From Butyricicoccus pullicaecorum DSM 23266 (GTDB lineage: Bacteria; Bacillota; Clostridia; Oscillospirales; Butyricicoccaceae): a stretch of 64,000 nt of DNA. The notes below the pieces were generated by a model that had not been told where the DNA came from, did not search any database, and worked only from the letters and a program-made list of their open reading frames with translations. The position numbers were made by a program, and so were the translations under genes. Where the stretch lies: contig NZ_FUXW01000003.1 in assembly GCF_900167005.1 (NCBI RefSeq), positions 15,439-79,438 on the forward strand, given 5' to 3'. Shown here piece after piece: positions 6,516 through 14,377 of the stretch (its first letter is position 1; the number at the start of each line of letters is the position of its first letter).

Positions 6516-7316
6516 ATGGCAACTGAGACCAAAAAGCCGGAGGCGGCCGCTGCTGCGGCCCCTCCCATCGAGGCCCGCTGTCTGACGCTCCGGCAGAAGC
6601 TCGTCGAAATGCGGAAAGCCTGCCCGGAGATCGTGAAGAAGCAGCACAGCGACGGCGTCAGCTATAAGTACGCCAAGATCTACGATGTGTGGGAGAAGAT
6701 CACCCCCATCATGAACGAGCTCGGCGTCGACTTCGAGGTCGTCGGCGAGAAGGCCACGCGCTACGCCGAGAACGGCGACCCGGTCTACTGGATCACCATG
6801 CAGACCAAGACCTACAAGGGCGACAAGCTCATGTTCCTTTACGAGGCCGACCTGACGATCCGCTGGATCAACCTCGACAACGACGACGAGACGCTGGAGG
6901 CCGTCGTCCACGCCCTCGGCTGGAACGACGACCCGGCCAAGGCCAAGGGCGCCGCCCACACCTATGCCCTGAAATACTACCTGTTCGAGAAGTTCAGCAT
7001 CGACCAAGGCGAGGACGACCCCGACAACAGCGACTTCAGCGCGCAGGGCAAGGGCCCCGGGGGCACCTCTGGCGGCTCCAGACAGGGCCAGCAGCGGCAG
7101 GGGCAGGGCTCCGGCCGACTGTCCGACGCGCAGCTCACCCGGCTCTACAAGAAGGCAGAGGCCGCCGGCATGAGCAAGGAGCGCACCAACGCCCGGATCC
7201 TCGAGAAGTACAAAAAGCAGGATCCGGCCACACTGAGCCGGCAGGAGTACGACGAGATCTGCAACTCTCTCGACGCCGCTGCCGCGCAGCATAAGCAGCA
7301 AGGAGGGCAAGGCTGA
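6516..7316 (+). CDS. ERF-family single-strand annealing protein
   Basis: A 266-residue ERF-type recombinase. The conserved ERF core spans about 25-165 (LRQKLVEMRKAC, YKYAKIYDVWEKITPIMNE, and AAHTYALKYYLFEKFSID). A Gly/Gln-rich linker (about 180-200) and a C-terminal helical domain follow. ERF proteins anneal complementary strands during phage recombination and genome circularisation. GGAGG lies seven bases before the ATG. The gene is flanked by Gam-like and SSB genes, and its stop overlaps the SSB start. Confidence 0.85.
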   Translation: MATETKKPEAAAAAAPPIEARCLTLRQKLVEMRKACPEIVKKQHSDGVSYKYAKIYDVWEKITPIMNELGVDFEVVGEKATRYAENGDPVYWITMQTKTYKGDKLMFLYEADLTIRWINLDNDDETLEAVVHALGWNDDPAKAKGAAHTYALKYYLFEKFSIDQGEDDPDNSDFSAQGKGPGGTSGGSRQGQQRQGQGSGRLSDAQLTRLYKKAEAAGMSKERTNARILEKYKKQDPATLSRQEYDEICNSLDAAAAQHKQQGGQG

Positions 7317-7741
7317 TGTATAACCACATAGGACTCCAAGGGCGGCTGACGGCCGATCCTGAGCTCAGACACACACCGAGCGGCGTGGCGATCACCAGCT
7401 TCCGGCTCGCCAGCGATACCGGCCGAAAGACCAAGGACGGGAAGAAGATCACCAACTTCATCGACTGCGTCGCGTGGCGTGCGCAGGCCGAGTTCGTCGG
7501 CAAGTACCTCAGCAAGGGCCGGCTCGTCCTCGTGGAGGGCGAGATCACCAGCCGCAATTATGACGACAAGGACGGCAACCACCGCAAGGCCACCGAGATC
7601 ACCGTCGACTCTGTCCACTTCTGCGACAGCAAGAAGGACAGCCAGAGCAGCGGAGGTGACTTCGCAGACGCCGGCGGCTACCCGGACAGCTCGGGAGACT
7701 TCACCGAGGTGGATGACGATGGCGGGGATCTGCCCTTCTAA
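7316..7741 (+). CDS. ssb: Single-stranded DNA-binding protein
   Basis: A 141-residue OB-fold SSB. The N-terminus MYNHIGLQGRLTADPELRHT and the core FIDCVAWRAQAEFVGKYLSKG are diagnostic. A short acidic linker leads to the C-terminal tip DGGDLPF, which recruits partner proteins. It is slightly shorter than chromosomal SSB (about 150-170). It binds replication and recombination intermediates with the neighbouring ERF, initiator and loader proteins. Its ATG overlaps the ERF stop. Confidence 0.95.
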   Translation: MYNHIGLQGRLTADPELRHTPSGVAITSFRLASDTGRKTKDGKKITNFIDCVAWRAQAEFVGKYLSKGRLVLVEGEITSRNYDDKDGNHRKATEITVDSVHFCDSKKDSQSSGGDFADAGGYPDSSGDFTEVDDDGGDLPF

Positions 7742-7815
7742 GCGACCGCCGGACAACCGGCGTCCGACCAAAACCAAGCCAAAGACACGCGACCGCATAG
7801 AAGGAGGTGACGACC

Positions 7816-8673
7816 GTGGCATGGCTGCAAGTGCATCAGACGCTCAAAGACCACCGCAAGCTCTTTGACGCCGCCGACGAGCTGGAGATCACCCCGCCGC
7901 ACATGATGGGGCTGCTCGTTTCCTTCTGGCTGTGGGCCCTCGATAACGCCCCCAAGGGAGACCTCGCCGGCATCACTCCCCGCATGATCGCCCGGGCGGC
8001 ACAATGGGACGGAGACCCCGAAAAGCTGGCCGAAACGCTGATCCGGGCCGGCTGGATCGACGAAAATGAGGACGGCGCGCTCGAGATCCACGACTGGTAC
8101 GAGTACGCCGGCAAGCTGATTGACCAGCGGCAGGCCGAGAAAGAGCGGTCGGCCCGCCGCCGTGCTGCCGCCGCTTCGTCTGCGGACGACACGCCGGGAG
8201 ACCCCGCACCGACCGACGAGCGACCGGCGGCCGACCAAAAGGCGACCGGCGGCAAGAGTAGAGTAGACCAGAGTAGAGTAAAGAAAGGGAGTGTGACACC
8301 CCCTACCCCCTCTGACGAGGGGAGTGGCGCGGCGAAGAAGTCGGCCATCGAAACCCGGTTTGACGAGTTCTGGAGTGCCTACCCGAAGAAGGTGGGCAAG
8401 CAGTACGCCCTCAAGGCGTGGAACAAGATCAGACCAACGGCCGAGCTGCACGAGGCCATCATGCAGGCCATAGGCACGCAGAAGCGCAGCGAACAGTGGC
8501 GCCGGGAAAACGGCCGCTTTATTCCCAACCCGGCCACATGGCTGAACGGGGGCTACTGGGAGAACGGCGAGGAGGTGAGCGCGGATGCAGTCGATCAGCG
8601 AGATCCTCAGCATGGGCCCGAGACCGGCCGAGACTGGGGCAAGGGCTTCAAGCCGGCAGACGATGACGAGTGA
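7816..8673 (+). CDS. Phage replication initiator / DnaD-like protein
   Basis: A 285-residue protein. The N-terminal winged-helix-like domain (AWLQVHQTLKDHRKLFDAAD to LEIHDWYEYAGKLI, about 1-100) is followed by an Ala/Pro/Ser linker and a C-terminal domain FDEFWSAYPKKVGKQYALKAW...FIPNPATWLNGGYWEN. This is typical of Gram-positive phage replisome organisers. GTG 7816 is chosen because GGAGG lies seven bases upstream. An in-frame GTG at 7807 falls within the Shine-Dalgarno. It should bind the origin and hand over to the DnaC-like loader encoded next. Confidence 0.75.
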   Translation: MAWLQVHQTLKDHRKLFDAADELEITPPHMMGLLVSFWLWALDNAPKGDLAGITPRMIARAAQWDGDPEKLAETLIRAGWIDENEDGALEIHDWYEYAGKLIDQRQAEKERSARRRAAAASSADDTPGDPAPTDERPAADQKATGGKSRVDQSRVKKGSVTPPTPSDEGSGAAKKSAIETRFDEFWSAYPKKVGKQYALKAWNKIRPTAELHEAIMQAIGTQKRSEQWRRENGRFIPNPATWLNGGYWENGEEVSADAVDQRDPQHGPETGRDWGKGFKPADDDE

Positions 8674-9559
8674 CGAGCCTGACGACCGCTGGATCTGGAG
8701 CAACGACGAGCGCGTCGCCGGCCTGCCGGACACCCCTGAGCCCGTCCGCTGCGAGTTCTGCGGGGCCATGAGATACCACAAGGGCTTCAAGTTTGGCGAC
8801 CGCATCATCTGGCCGCCCTACGGCGCCGAGCGTTGCACCTGCCCGCAGGCCGTGAAAGCCTACGAGGAGGAAAAGGCCGCCAAGGCCGCCGAGGAGGAGG
8901 AAAAGCAGAAGGCCGAAGCCGAGCGCAAAATGCGGGAGCGCATCAGTCGCATCGTCGGCGAGTCTGGCATGGGCGACCGCTTCCTGCGGCGCACCTTCGA
9001 CACCTTCCAGATCACCGACGACAACCGGCGCGCAGCCGCAGCGGCCCGCAGGTATGCCGACAGCTTCGACAGCCTGCTCCCCCGGCCCGGGGCTCCCGAG
9101 CCCGGCCGCAACGGCCTGTTCATCGCAGGCCCGCCGGGCACCGGCAAGACACACCTCGCCGCAGCCATCGCCAACCACCTGATCGCGCAGGGCCGGCCGG
9201 TCGTCTGCATGACCATGATCGACCTGCTGGAGCGCATCAAGCGCACATTCTCCAAGCGCGACACCGACGAGGGCAGCGTGCTGAAGATCTACAAGACCGT
9301 CCCGCTCCTCGTCATCGACGACATCGGCAAGGAACCGCCGACCGAGTGGGCGATCTCCACGGTCTACAACATCATCAACGGCCGCTATGAGGCATACCTG
9401 CCGACCATAGTGACCACCAACTACGACACCGAGGCCCTGATCGGGCGCATGACCCCGCGGGAGACGCGGGACGACATGACCGCCCGGGCCACCATCGACC
9501 GGCTCATGGAGATGTGCAGGGCGATCACCCTCACCGGCCAGAGCTGGCGCCAGAGATAG
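8585..9559 (+). CDS. DnaC/IstB-type helicase loader ATPase
   Basis: A 324-residue AAA+ protein. A cysteine cluster (CEFCGAM...CTCPQ, about 56-80) suggests a zinc site. Walker A is GPPGTGKTHLAAAIANHL (about 182-199) and Walker B is LLVIDDIGKE. A sensor region follows (TIVTTNYDTEALIGR). It loads replicative helicase at the phage origin. The start at 8585 has a clear GAGGAGGTGA upstream, making the gene overlap the initiator by 89 bp in another frame. ATG 8663 is an alternative without a good Shine-Dalgarno. Confidence 0.88.
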   Translation: MQSISEILSMGPRPAETGARASSRQTMTSDEPDDRWIWSNDERVAGLPDTPEPVRCEFCGAMRYHKGFKFGDRIIWPPYGAERCTCPQAVKAYEEEKAAKAAEEEEKQKAEAERKMRERISRIVGESGMGDRFLRRTFDTFQITDDNRRAAAAARRYADSFDSLLPRPGAPEPGRNGLFIAGPPGTGKTHLAAAIANHLIAQGRPVVCMTMIDLLERIKRTFSKRDTDEGSVLKIYKTVPLLVIDDIGKEPPTEWAISTVYNIINGRYEAYLPTIVTTNYDTEALIGRMTPRETRDDMTARATIDRLMEMCRAITLTGQSWRQR

Positions 9560-9573
9560 GAGGACACGACCAC

Positions 9574-10095
9574 ATGAAAAAGGTTTACATCTGCTCCCCC
9601 TGCCGCGGGGACTACGAGAACAACATCCAGCGGGCCAAGGAGTTCAGCCGGGCCGCCGTGGAGCGCGGCTGCATCCCCATCACCCCGCACATCTACCTCA
9701 CGCAGTTCATGGACGACACCAACCCGGCCGAGCGCGAGGCCGCCCTCAAAATGGGCCGCGAGCTGGTGCTGATGTGCGACGAGCTGTGGGCCTTCGGCCT
9801 CGACTGCCCGACCGCCGGCATGGCCGCCGAGATCGAGCTGGCCCGGGAGCGAGGGATCCCCGTGCTCAACGGCTTCAAGGCCATCAGCGAGATCCCCGAG
9901 GCCGAGAAGCGGGACGAGGATCCGCAGGACGCCGGCAGCGTCGTCGTCCGGGTGCCGGCCTTCAGGGCTATGGCTCGCTGCAACGAGCACATGAACCACG
10001 GGCCCATCAGCATCGAGCTGGACGGCCGGATCATCTTCGACCTCGCCAAGCACCTGAAGGACAAGCCGGGCAGCCGGATCGAGATCGGCGGGTGA
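9574..10095 (+). CDS. DUF4406/nucleoside-deoxyribosyltransferase-like protein
   Basis: A 173-residue protein. The N-terminal Rossmann-like domain has KVYICSPCRGDYENNIQRAK, ITPHIYLTQFMDD, and CDELWAFG..CPTAGMAAEIELARERGIPV. This is the pattern of DUF4406-type relatives of nucleoside 2-deoxyribosyltransferases. A separate small C-terminal domain (about 125-173) follows. The family may act on nucleotides, but activity is not demonstrated here. ATG 9574 follows AGGAGG by eight bases. Confidence 0.7.
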   Translation: MKKVYICSPCRGDYENNIQRAKEFSRAAVERGCIPITPHIYLTQFMDDTNPAEREAALKMGRELVLMCDELWAFGLDCPTAGMAAEIELARERGIPVLNGFKAISEIPEAEKRDEDPQDAGSVVVRVPAFRAMARCNEHMNHGPISIELDGRIIFDLAKHLKDKPGSRIEIGG

Positions 10096-10100
10096 TAGCC

Positions 10101-10778
10101 ATGGCAGACAATCCCAAGAAAAACGCCGAGGGCTACAACGACCCGACCCCATACGAGGCAGAGAAGCACATCCGGGCGCAGATCCGAGGCCAGCGCGCCC
10201 GGGCTGCCGGCAACTACTTTGAGGCGATGATCTCCGGCTCCTGCGACTACTACCGCGACCGGGGGCTCGCCAAGATCGAAAAGACGCCGGAGCCTATGAA
10301 ACCCCTCGGGCCGAAAAACCGCAAGGGCCAGTTCCTCGCCTGCTACACCAAGCAGGCCCAGCCGGACTACGGCGGCACACTGAAGGGCGGCCGGAGCGTC
10401 TACTTCGAGGCCAAGCACACCGACGACGACCGCATCGAGTTCAACCGGCTGACCAAGGAGCAACGGGACGATCTCGAACACCACCACAAGCTCGGCGCCG
10501 TCGCCTTCGTCCTCGTCTCCATGGGCCTGACCGAGTGCTTCCGCGTCCCGTGGCCCGTCTGGCGGGACATGGCCGCCACCTACGGCCGCAAGTACATGAC
10601 CCGGGACGAGCTGAAGCCCTACAAGGTGCCGGTCGTGGCCGGCTTCGTGAAGTTCCTCGACGGCCTGCCCCCGGATGTGGTCACAGTGAAAAGCCTGAGC
10701 CCCGAGGAGCTCGAGCGCCTGAAGCAAGAGCTGCAAAAGCAGCCGTTTATCATCACCGTCAGGGAGGCGCAGCCATGA
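10101..10778 (+). CDS. RecU-like Holliday-junction resolvase
   Basis: A 225-residue nuclease. Key features are GNYFEAMISGSCDYYRDRG, then VYFEAKHTDDDRIEFNRLTKEQRDDLEHHHKLG, with the E-x-K motif typical of RecU and the AxKxT region replaced by AKHT. It resolves recombination junctions in phage DNA and fits beside ERF and SSB. The end overlaps the next gene by 4 bp. I chose ATG 10101, six bases after the previous stop. Its Shine-Dalgarno is weak, suggesting coupled translation. Confidence 0.8.
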   Translation: MADNPKKNAEGYNDPTPYEAEKHIRAQIRGQRARAAGNYFEAMISGSCDYYRDRGLAKIEKTPEPMKPLGPKNRKGQFLACYTKQAQPDYGGTLKGGRSVYFEAKHTDDDRIEFNRLTKEQRDDLEHHHKLGAVAFVLVSMGLTECFRVPWPVWRDMAATYGRKYMTRDELKPYKVPVVAGFVKFLDGLPPDVVTVKSLSPEELERLKQELQKQPFIITVREAQP

Positions 10779-10966
10779 AGGACACCGTCGACAGCAGGGC
10801 CGTGAAGATCGCGGCCACCATCATGCAGGCGGCCGGCCTGTGCCGCTACGACTCCATCGCCAAGTGCCAGCGCATCAGCGTGGACTCCATCACCTGCGAG
10901 AGGTGCATCCGGGCATGGCTGCTCTCCAAGGCCAAGAAGGAGCTCGAAAAGGAGGAGACGACATGA
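10775..10966 (+). CDS. Small cysteine-containing hypothetical protein
   Basis: A 63-residue helical protein with four cysteines (CRYDSIAKC and CERC), possibly a zinc-binding mini-domain. GGGAGG lies upstream. It overlaps RecU at its start and the MT-A70 gene at its end, both by ATGA. No family is recognised. Confidence 0.55.
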   Translation: MKDTVDSRAVKIAATIMQAAGLCRYDSIAKCQRISVDSITCERCIRAWLLSKAKKELEKEETT

Positions 10967-11572
10967 TCCCGCTCCCCGACAAGAAGTACAGCATCATCTA
11001 CGCGGATCCCCCGTGGAGCTACCAGAACAGGGGCACCCGGGCCGCAGCTTCCAAGCACTACGACACCATGACCATCGAGGAGCTCAAGAAAATGGGCGTC
11101 GGAGCTGCGGGGGGGTATTGCTAACAGCGACTGCACCCTCTTTATGTGGGCGACCTTCCCCATGCTCCGCGAGGCCCTCGATGTGATCGAGGCGTGGGGC
11201 TTTACCTACAAGACCATCGCCTTCAACTGGGTGAAACAGAACAAAAACGGCGCCGGCCTGTTTTGGGGGCTCGGCAACTGGACGCGCAGCAACTCGGAGA
11301 TCTGCCTCCTCGCTGTGAAGGGCAAGCCGAAGCGCGTGAGCGCCAGCGTGCATAGCGTCCTTCTGTCCCCTGCCCGGCAACACAGCCAAAAGCCGGCCGA
11401 GATCCGCGACAGGATCGTCGAGCTGATGGGAGACCTGCCTCGGATCGAGCTTTTCGCTCGAGAGGCTGCTCCCGGATGGGACGCATGGGGAAACGAAGCG
11501 CCCGCAGCCAGCGCCAGAGAGGAGGAAACCGATGGACAGAACAACCAAAGAGACCCGGCGCCAGAGCTATGA
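10963..11572 (+). pseudogene. MT-A70-type adenine methyltransferase, out of frame at a G7 tract
   Basis: The first frame has the catalytic motif YADPPWSYQNRG (residues about 14-25) and stops at 11124 after a run of seven G (11109-11115). The following frame continues with NSDCTLFMWATFP, the family's SAM-pocket region, and PRIELFAREAAPGWDAWGNE. Six G would give one intact protein of about 202 residues. The family methylates adenine N6. The homopolymer could act as an on/off slippage switch, or be an assembly error or decay. The end overlaps the next gene by 41 bp. Confidence 0.85.
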
Positions 11573-11906
11573 CGCTGTGCTCCCCAAGAGGGAGAAGCGC
11601 TGCCGGCTGATCCTCGAGACCCTCGGCGGCCGGCAGATGACCGCCAGCGAGATCACCGAGGAGCTCGTCGCCTCGGGCCAGATCCCCTACTTCAACCGCA
11701 ACTATGTGGCCCCGCGCCTCACCGAGATGAAGCAGATGGGGATCCTCGAGACGGTCGGCCGCAGGAAGGCCACCCGCTCGGACGCCACCGAGGCCGTGTG
11801 GGCCCGGGCGCAGCAAGTCAAGGAAGCAGACCGGCAGGCGGCCGCGCCGGCCGACAACCCCGCCACCGGGCCGGAGCAGATGACGCTCCTCGGCCCCGGG
11901 GCCTGA
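11532..11906 (+). CDS. Winged-helix DNA-binding protein
   Basis: A 124-residue protein. Residues 20-85 look like a winged helix (CRLILETLGGRQMTASEITEELV...YVAPRLTEMKQMGILETVGRR), followed by an Ala/Pro-rich tail. This fold is common in phage early regulators and some replication proteins. It probably binds DNA, with unknown target. GAGGAGG-like sequence precedes the ATG inside the methyltransferase tail. Confidence 0.65.
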   Translation: MDRTTKETRRQSYDAVLPKREKRCRLILETLGGRQMTASEITEELVASGQIPYFNRNYVAPRLTEMKQMGILETVGRRKATRSDATEAVWARAQQVKEADRQAAAPADNPATGPEQMTLLGPGA

Positions 11907-11925
11907 CAGGAAGGAGAGAAACAAG

Positions 11926-12291
11926 ATGAACGAAAACCGCGACAGCATCATGCGCATGGCCCGCGGCGCCTTCGAGGAGCGCGTCGACTACGAGATGGAC
12001 AAGGTGATCCAGAACATCCTCGACCCCAACACCAAGGCCACCGCCAAGCGCAAGATCACCCTCACCATCGAGCTGACGCCGGACGACGAGCGCCGGCAGA
12101 TCCAAGTCTCGGTGACGGCCAAGAGCACCCTCGCGGCCACCAACCCGGTCGCCACCTCGCTCTATGTCACCGGCGACGCCAACGGCGAGCTCGTCGTGGC
12201 CGAGATGGTGCCGCAGGTGCCCGGGCAGCTCAACATGGACGGCACGCAGCAGGAGCAGCCGAAGCTCCTCAAGCTCGTCAGCCACGCATAA
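11926..12291 (+). CDS. Conserved phage protein of the 'replication terminator' name family
   Basis: A 121-residue protein with the pattern AFEERVDYEMDKVIQNILDPNT...RKITLTIELTPDDERRQIQVSV. Homologues in Firmicute prophages are often labelled replication terminator protein. The basis of that name is weak, so a function should not be assumed. Predicted structure is a short helix followed by beta strands. It is followed by another conserved early protein, as in related prophages. Confidence 0.6.
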   Translation: MNENRDSIMRMARGAFEERVDYEMDKVIQNILDPNTKATAKRKITLTIELTPDDERRQIQVSVTAKSTLAATNPVATSLYVTGDANGELVVAEMVPQVPGQLNMDGTQQEQPKLLKLVSHA

Positions 12292-12326
12292 GCGCATAAA
12301 TATTCATTCACAAGGAGGACAACACC

Positions 12327-13040
12327 ATGCTCGCCAAAATGATCGACAAAATCGTCAGCCTGAAGGAGACCAAGACCTTCGAGATCGGCGGTCAGACCTA
12401 CACCGACGGCCACCTCACCCGCATCCCGCCCCATGTCGACCGGCCCGAGGCCATCAGCGTCAGCGGTCTGGACGGCATCTGCAAGCTGATCCGCACCGAG
12501 CTGGGGAAAGTCGGCACGACCATCATGGTGCAGGCCAAGAGCTACAAGAGCGTCGAGGTCATGACCACCTACCTGCCGGACTTCTCCCGCAACATCCTCT
12601 ACCGCGCCGAGGCCGACGCCCCGGGCCTCTATACCGGCTTCCGCAGCCGTGAGGTCGCCCTGATCGAGCTGCGCAGCCTGTTCATCCCCAACGAGGGCAC
12701 GGCCTACCTGCTCGACCTGCTGAGCCGGATGACGGACGAGAACAGCGTCAGCACCAAGGACAACGGCGTCACGCAGACCGTGGAGGCCCGGCAGGGCGTG
12801 GCCCTCAATGCTCTGGTCGATGTGAAGCCCCGCGTCCTGCTGCGGCCCTTCCGCACTTTCCTCGAGGTGGAGCAGCCCGAGAGCGAGTTCCTGCTGCGCG
12901 TGCACCCCGAGGAGGGCATCGGCTTTTTCGAGGCCGACGGCGGGATCTGGAAGCTCGAGGCCAAGAAGAACATCGCCGACTACTTCAACACCAACCTCGC
13001 CGACCTGATCGAGGCCGGAAAGGTCGTCATCATGCAGTAA
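12327..13040 (+). CDS. DUF2303/YfdQ-like phage protein
   Basis: A 237-residue protein with mixed beta and alpha content. The segment VLLRPFRTFLEVEQPESEFLLRV (about 170-192) resembles the signature of the YfdQ/DUF2303 group. Function is unknown. Such genes are found between recombination and regulatory genes of temperate phages. AAGGAGG precedes the ATG. Confidence 0.55.
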   Translation: MLAKMIDKIVSLKETKTFEIGGQTYTDGHLTRIPPHVDRPEAISVSGLDGICKLIRTELGKVGTTIMVQAKSYKSVEVMTTYLPDFSRNILYRAEADAPGLYTGFRSREVALIELRSLFIPNEGTAYLLDLLSRMTDENSVSTKDNGVTQTVEARQGVALNALVDVKPRVLLRPFRTFLEVEQPESEFLLRVHPEEGIGFFEADGGIWKLEAKKNIADYFNTNLADLIEAGKVVIMQ

Positions 13041-13095
13041 GGACACCGGCCGGGCGGGCTGCGGCCCGCTCGGCCATTAAGAGAGGAGCAGCACA

Positions 13096-13464
13096 ATGAA
13101 CAACAACAGCAACAACAACGGTAGCGCCGGCGGCGGGATCGGCTTCTGCGGCCTGCTGACCATCGCCTTCATCGTCCTGAAGCTCACCGGCGTCATCTCA
13201 TGGAGCTGGCTGTGGGTACTGGCCCCCATCTGGATCCCCGCGGCCATCGTCCTCGCCGTGCTGCTGGTCGTCCTGATCGTCGTCCTCGTGAAGGAGGGCG
13301 TCCAGCAGACCGAGGAGAAGCAGCGCCGGCAGGAGCGCAGCCTCGGCATCGACGAGCAGGCCCGCCACTACGGCCTCGAGCGCCAGCCCGGGGAGACCGA
13401 CCTCGAGCTGAAGAAGCGCATCGCCTTCCTCAAGCAGGCCGAAAGGAGGGTCGGGAACAGATGA
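13096..13464 (+). CDS. Small membrane protein with coiled-coil tail
   Basis: A 122-residue protein. After an Asn/Gly-rich start, two hydrophobic helices (about 15-34 and 37-65) are followed by a charged helix (KEGVQQTEEKQRRQERS) and a helical tail. It is an inner-membrane protein of the early operon. Candidates are superinfection exclusion or membrane recruitment, but nothing specific supports either. A GC-rich hairpin at about 13047-13075 precedes its ribosome site. Confidence 0.6.
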   Translation: MNNNSNNNGSAGGGIGFCGLLTIAFIVLKLTGVISWSWLWVLAPIWIPAAIVLAVLLVVLIVVLVKEGVQQTEEKQRRQERSLGIDEQARHYGLERQPGETDLELKKRIAFLKQAERRVGNR

Positions 13465-13862
13465 TGGACGAAAGAGAACGCCGTGACATTATGCTGCGGG
13501 CCATTCGTCGCTACGGAGAAGCCGCTCAGATCGACATGGCCGTCGAGGAGATGGCCGAGCTGACCAAGGCCCTCTGCAAGGTCAAACGGGCGACGCCCGG
13601 GGCCACCACCACCGCAGCCATCGTCAACGTCATCGAGGAGATCGCGGATGTCCAGATCATGCTCGACCAGCTCCGGCTCATATTTGCCCGCAGCACCGAC
13701 GAGGTCGAGGAGGACAAGCTGCGCCGGCTGCTCGGACGGCTCAACAGCTACGCGGAGTCCAACCTACACGACTGGCTGAACAAGCAGCCCGAGCCGGGGA
13801 TCTGGTGCCGCACGGTCGGCTCCGGGGCTCAGCCCCGTGAAGGAGGTGCCCCGGATGAATAA
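13461..13862 (+). CDS. MazG-like nucleotide pyrophosphohydrolase
   Basis: A 133-residue all-alpha protein with MAVEEMAELTKALCKVKR and VIEEIADVQIMLDQLRLIF. These carry the paired EExxE and ExxD metal-binding motifs of MazG/all-alpha NTP pyrophosphatases. It probably hydrolyses nucleotides during infection. AAAGGAGGG precedes tandem ATGs at 13461/13464. The 3' end overlaps the next gene by 8 bp. Confidence 0.75.
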   Translation: MMDERERRDIMLRAIRRYGEAAQIDMAVEEMAELTKALCKVKRATPGATTTAAIVNVIEEIADVQIMLDQLRLIFARSTDEVEEDKLRRLLGRLNSYAESNLHDWLNKQPEPGIWCRTVGSGAQPREGGAPDE

Positions 13863-14118
13863 GGCAACCTGCCGCGGCTGCGGCGCCCCTATCGTGTGGA
13901 TTAAGACGCCCGCCGGGAAGGCCATGCCCTGCGACCCGGCGCCGGTCTATTACAAGGCCACGCCAGACGGCAAGGATAAGGTCGTCACCACCCGGGGCGA
14001 GGTAGTGAGCTGCGAGATCGTACCCGGGGCCAACGCCACCGACGCCGGCTACCGGCCACACTGGGCCACCTGCCCGCAGGCCGACCGCTTCAAGAGAGGA
14101 GGCCGCCACCATGAATAG
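13855..14118 (+). CDS. Small zinc-binding phage protein
   Basis: An 87-residue protein. It has CRGCGAPIVWIKTPAGKAMPCDP at the N-terminus and HWATCPQADRF near the end, so four to five cysteines probably bind zinc. The same motif is common in small proteins of Clostridia phages, with no known function. ATG 13855 has GGAGG seven bases upstream. The end overlaps the next gene by 8 bp. Confidence 0.65.
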   Translation: MNKATCRGCGAPIVWIKTPAGKAMPCDPAPVYYKATPDGKDKVVTTRGEVVSCEIVPGANATDAGYRPHWATCPQADRFKRGGRHHE

Positions 14119-14365
14119 AGACAAGGCCCGCGAGCTGCTGGAGAAAGAGCTGCGGATCCGGCCGACCGTGAAGGCGAGCGCGATCTTCACCGGCAAGCAT
14201 GGGAGCATGGGCTTCCACGCAGGCCGCTTCTATGCCGTCACCGTTGTAAAGCGCAAGGGCGAGGTCGTGCTGATCGCTCCAGACGACGGCCTCAAGTGCC
14301 CCTACTCGTCCCTCGACGCCATGCTCCGAAACTGGCATATACTCCTTGTAATATTCAACAGGTAA
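14111..14365 (+). CDS. Hypothetical early phage protein
   Basis: An 84-residue basic protein with a helix (KARELLEKELRIRP) followed by beta strands (RFYAVTVVKRKGEVVLIAPDDG). It has no recognised domain. It is translationally overlapped with the zinc protein upstream and lies directly before the ParB-methyltransferase. Confidence 0.55.
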   Translation: MNRDKARELLEKELRIRPTVKASAIFTGKHGSMGFHAGRFYAVTVVKRKGEVVLIAPDDGLKCPYSSLDAMLRNWHILLVIFNR

Positions 14366-14377
14366 AGGAGGAAACCG

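Noticed and set aside
13047-13076. Terminator after the DUF2303-like gene
   Set aside because: A GC-rich hairpin is present, but no U-tract follows. It is at most an intercistronic stem.
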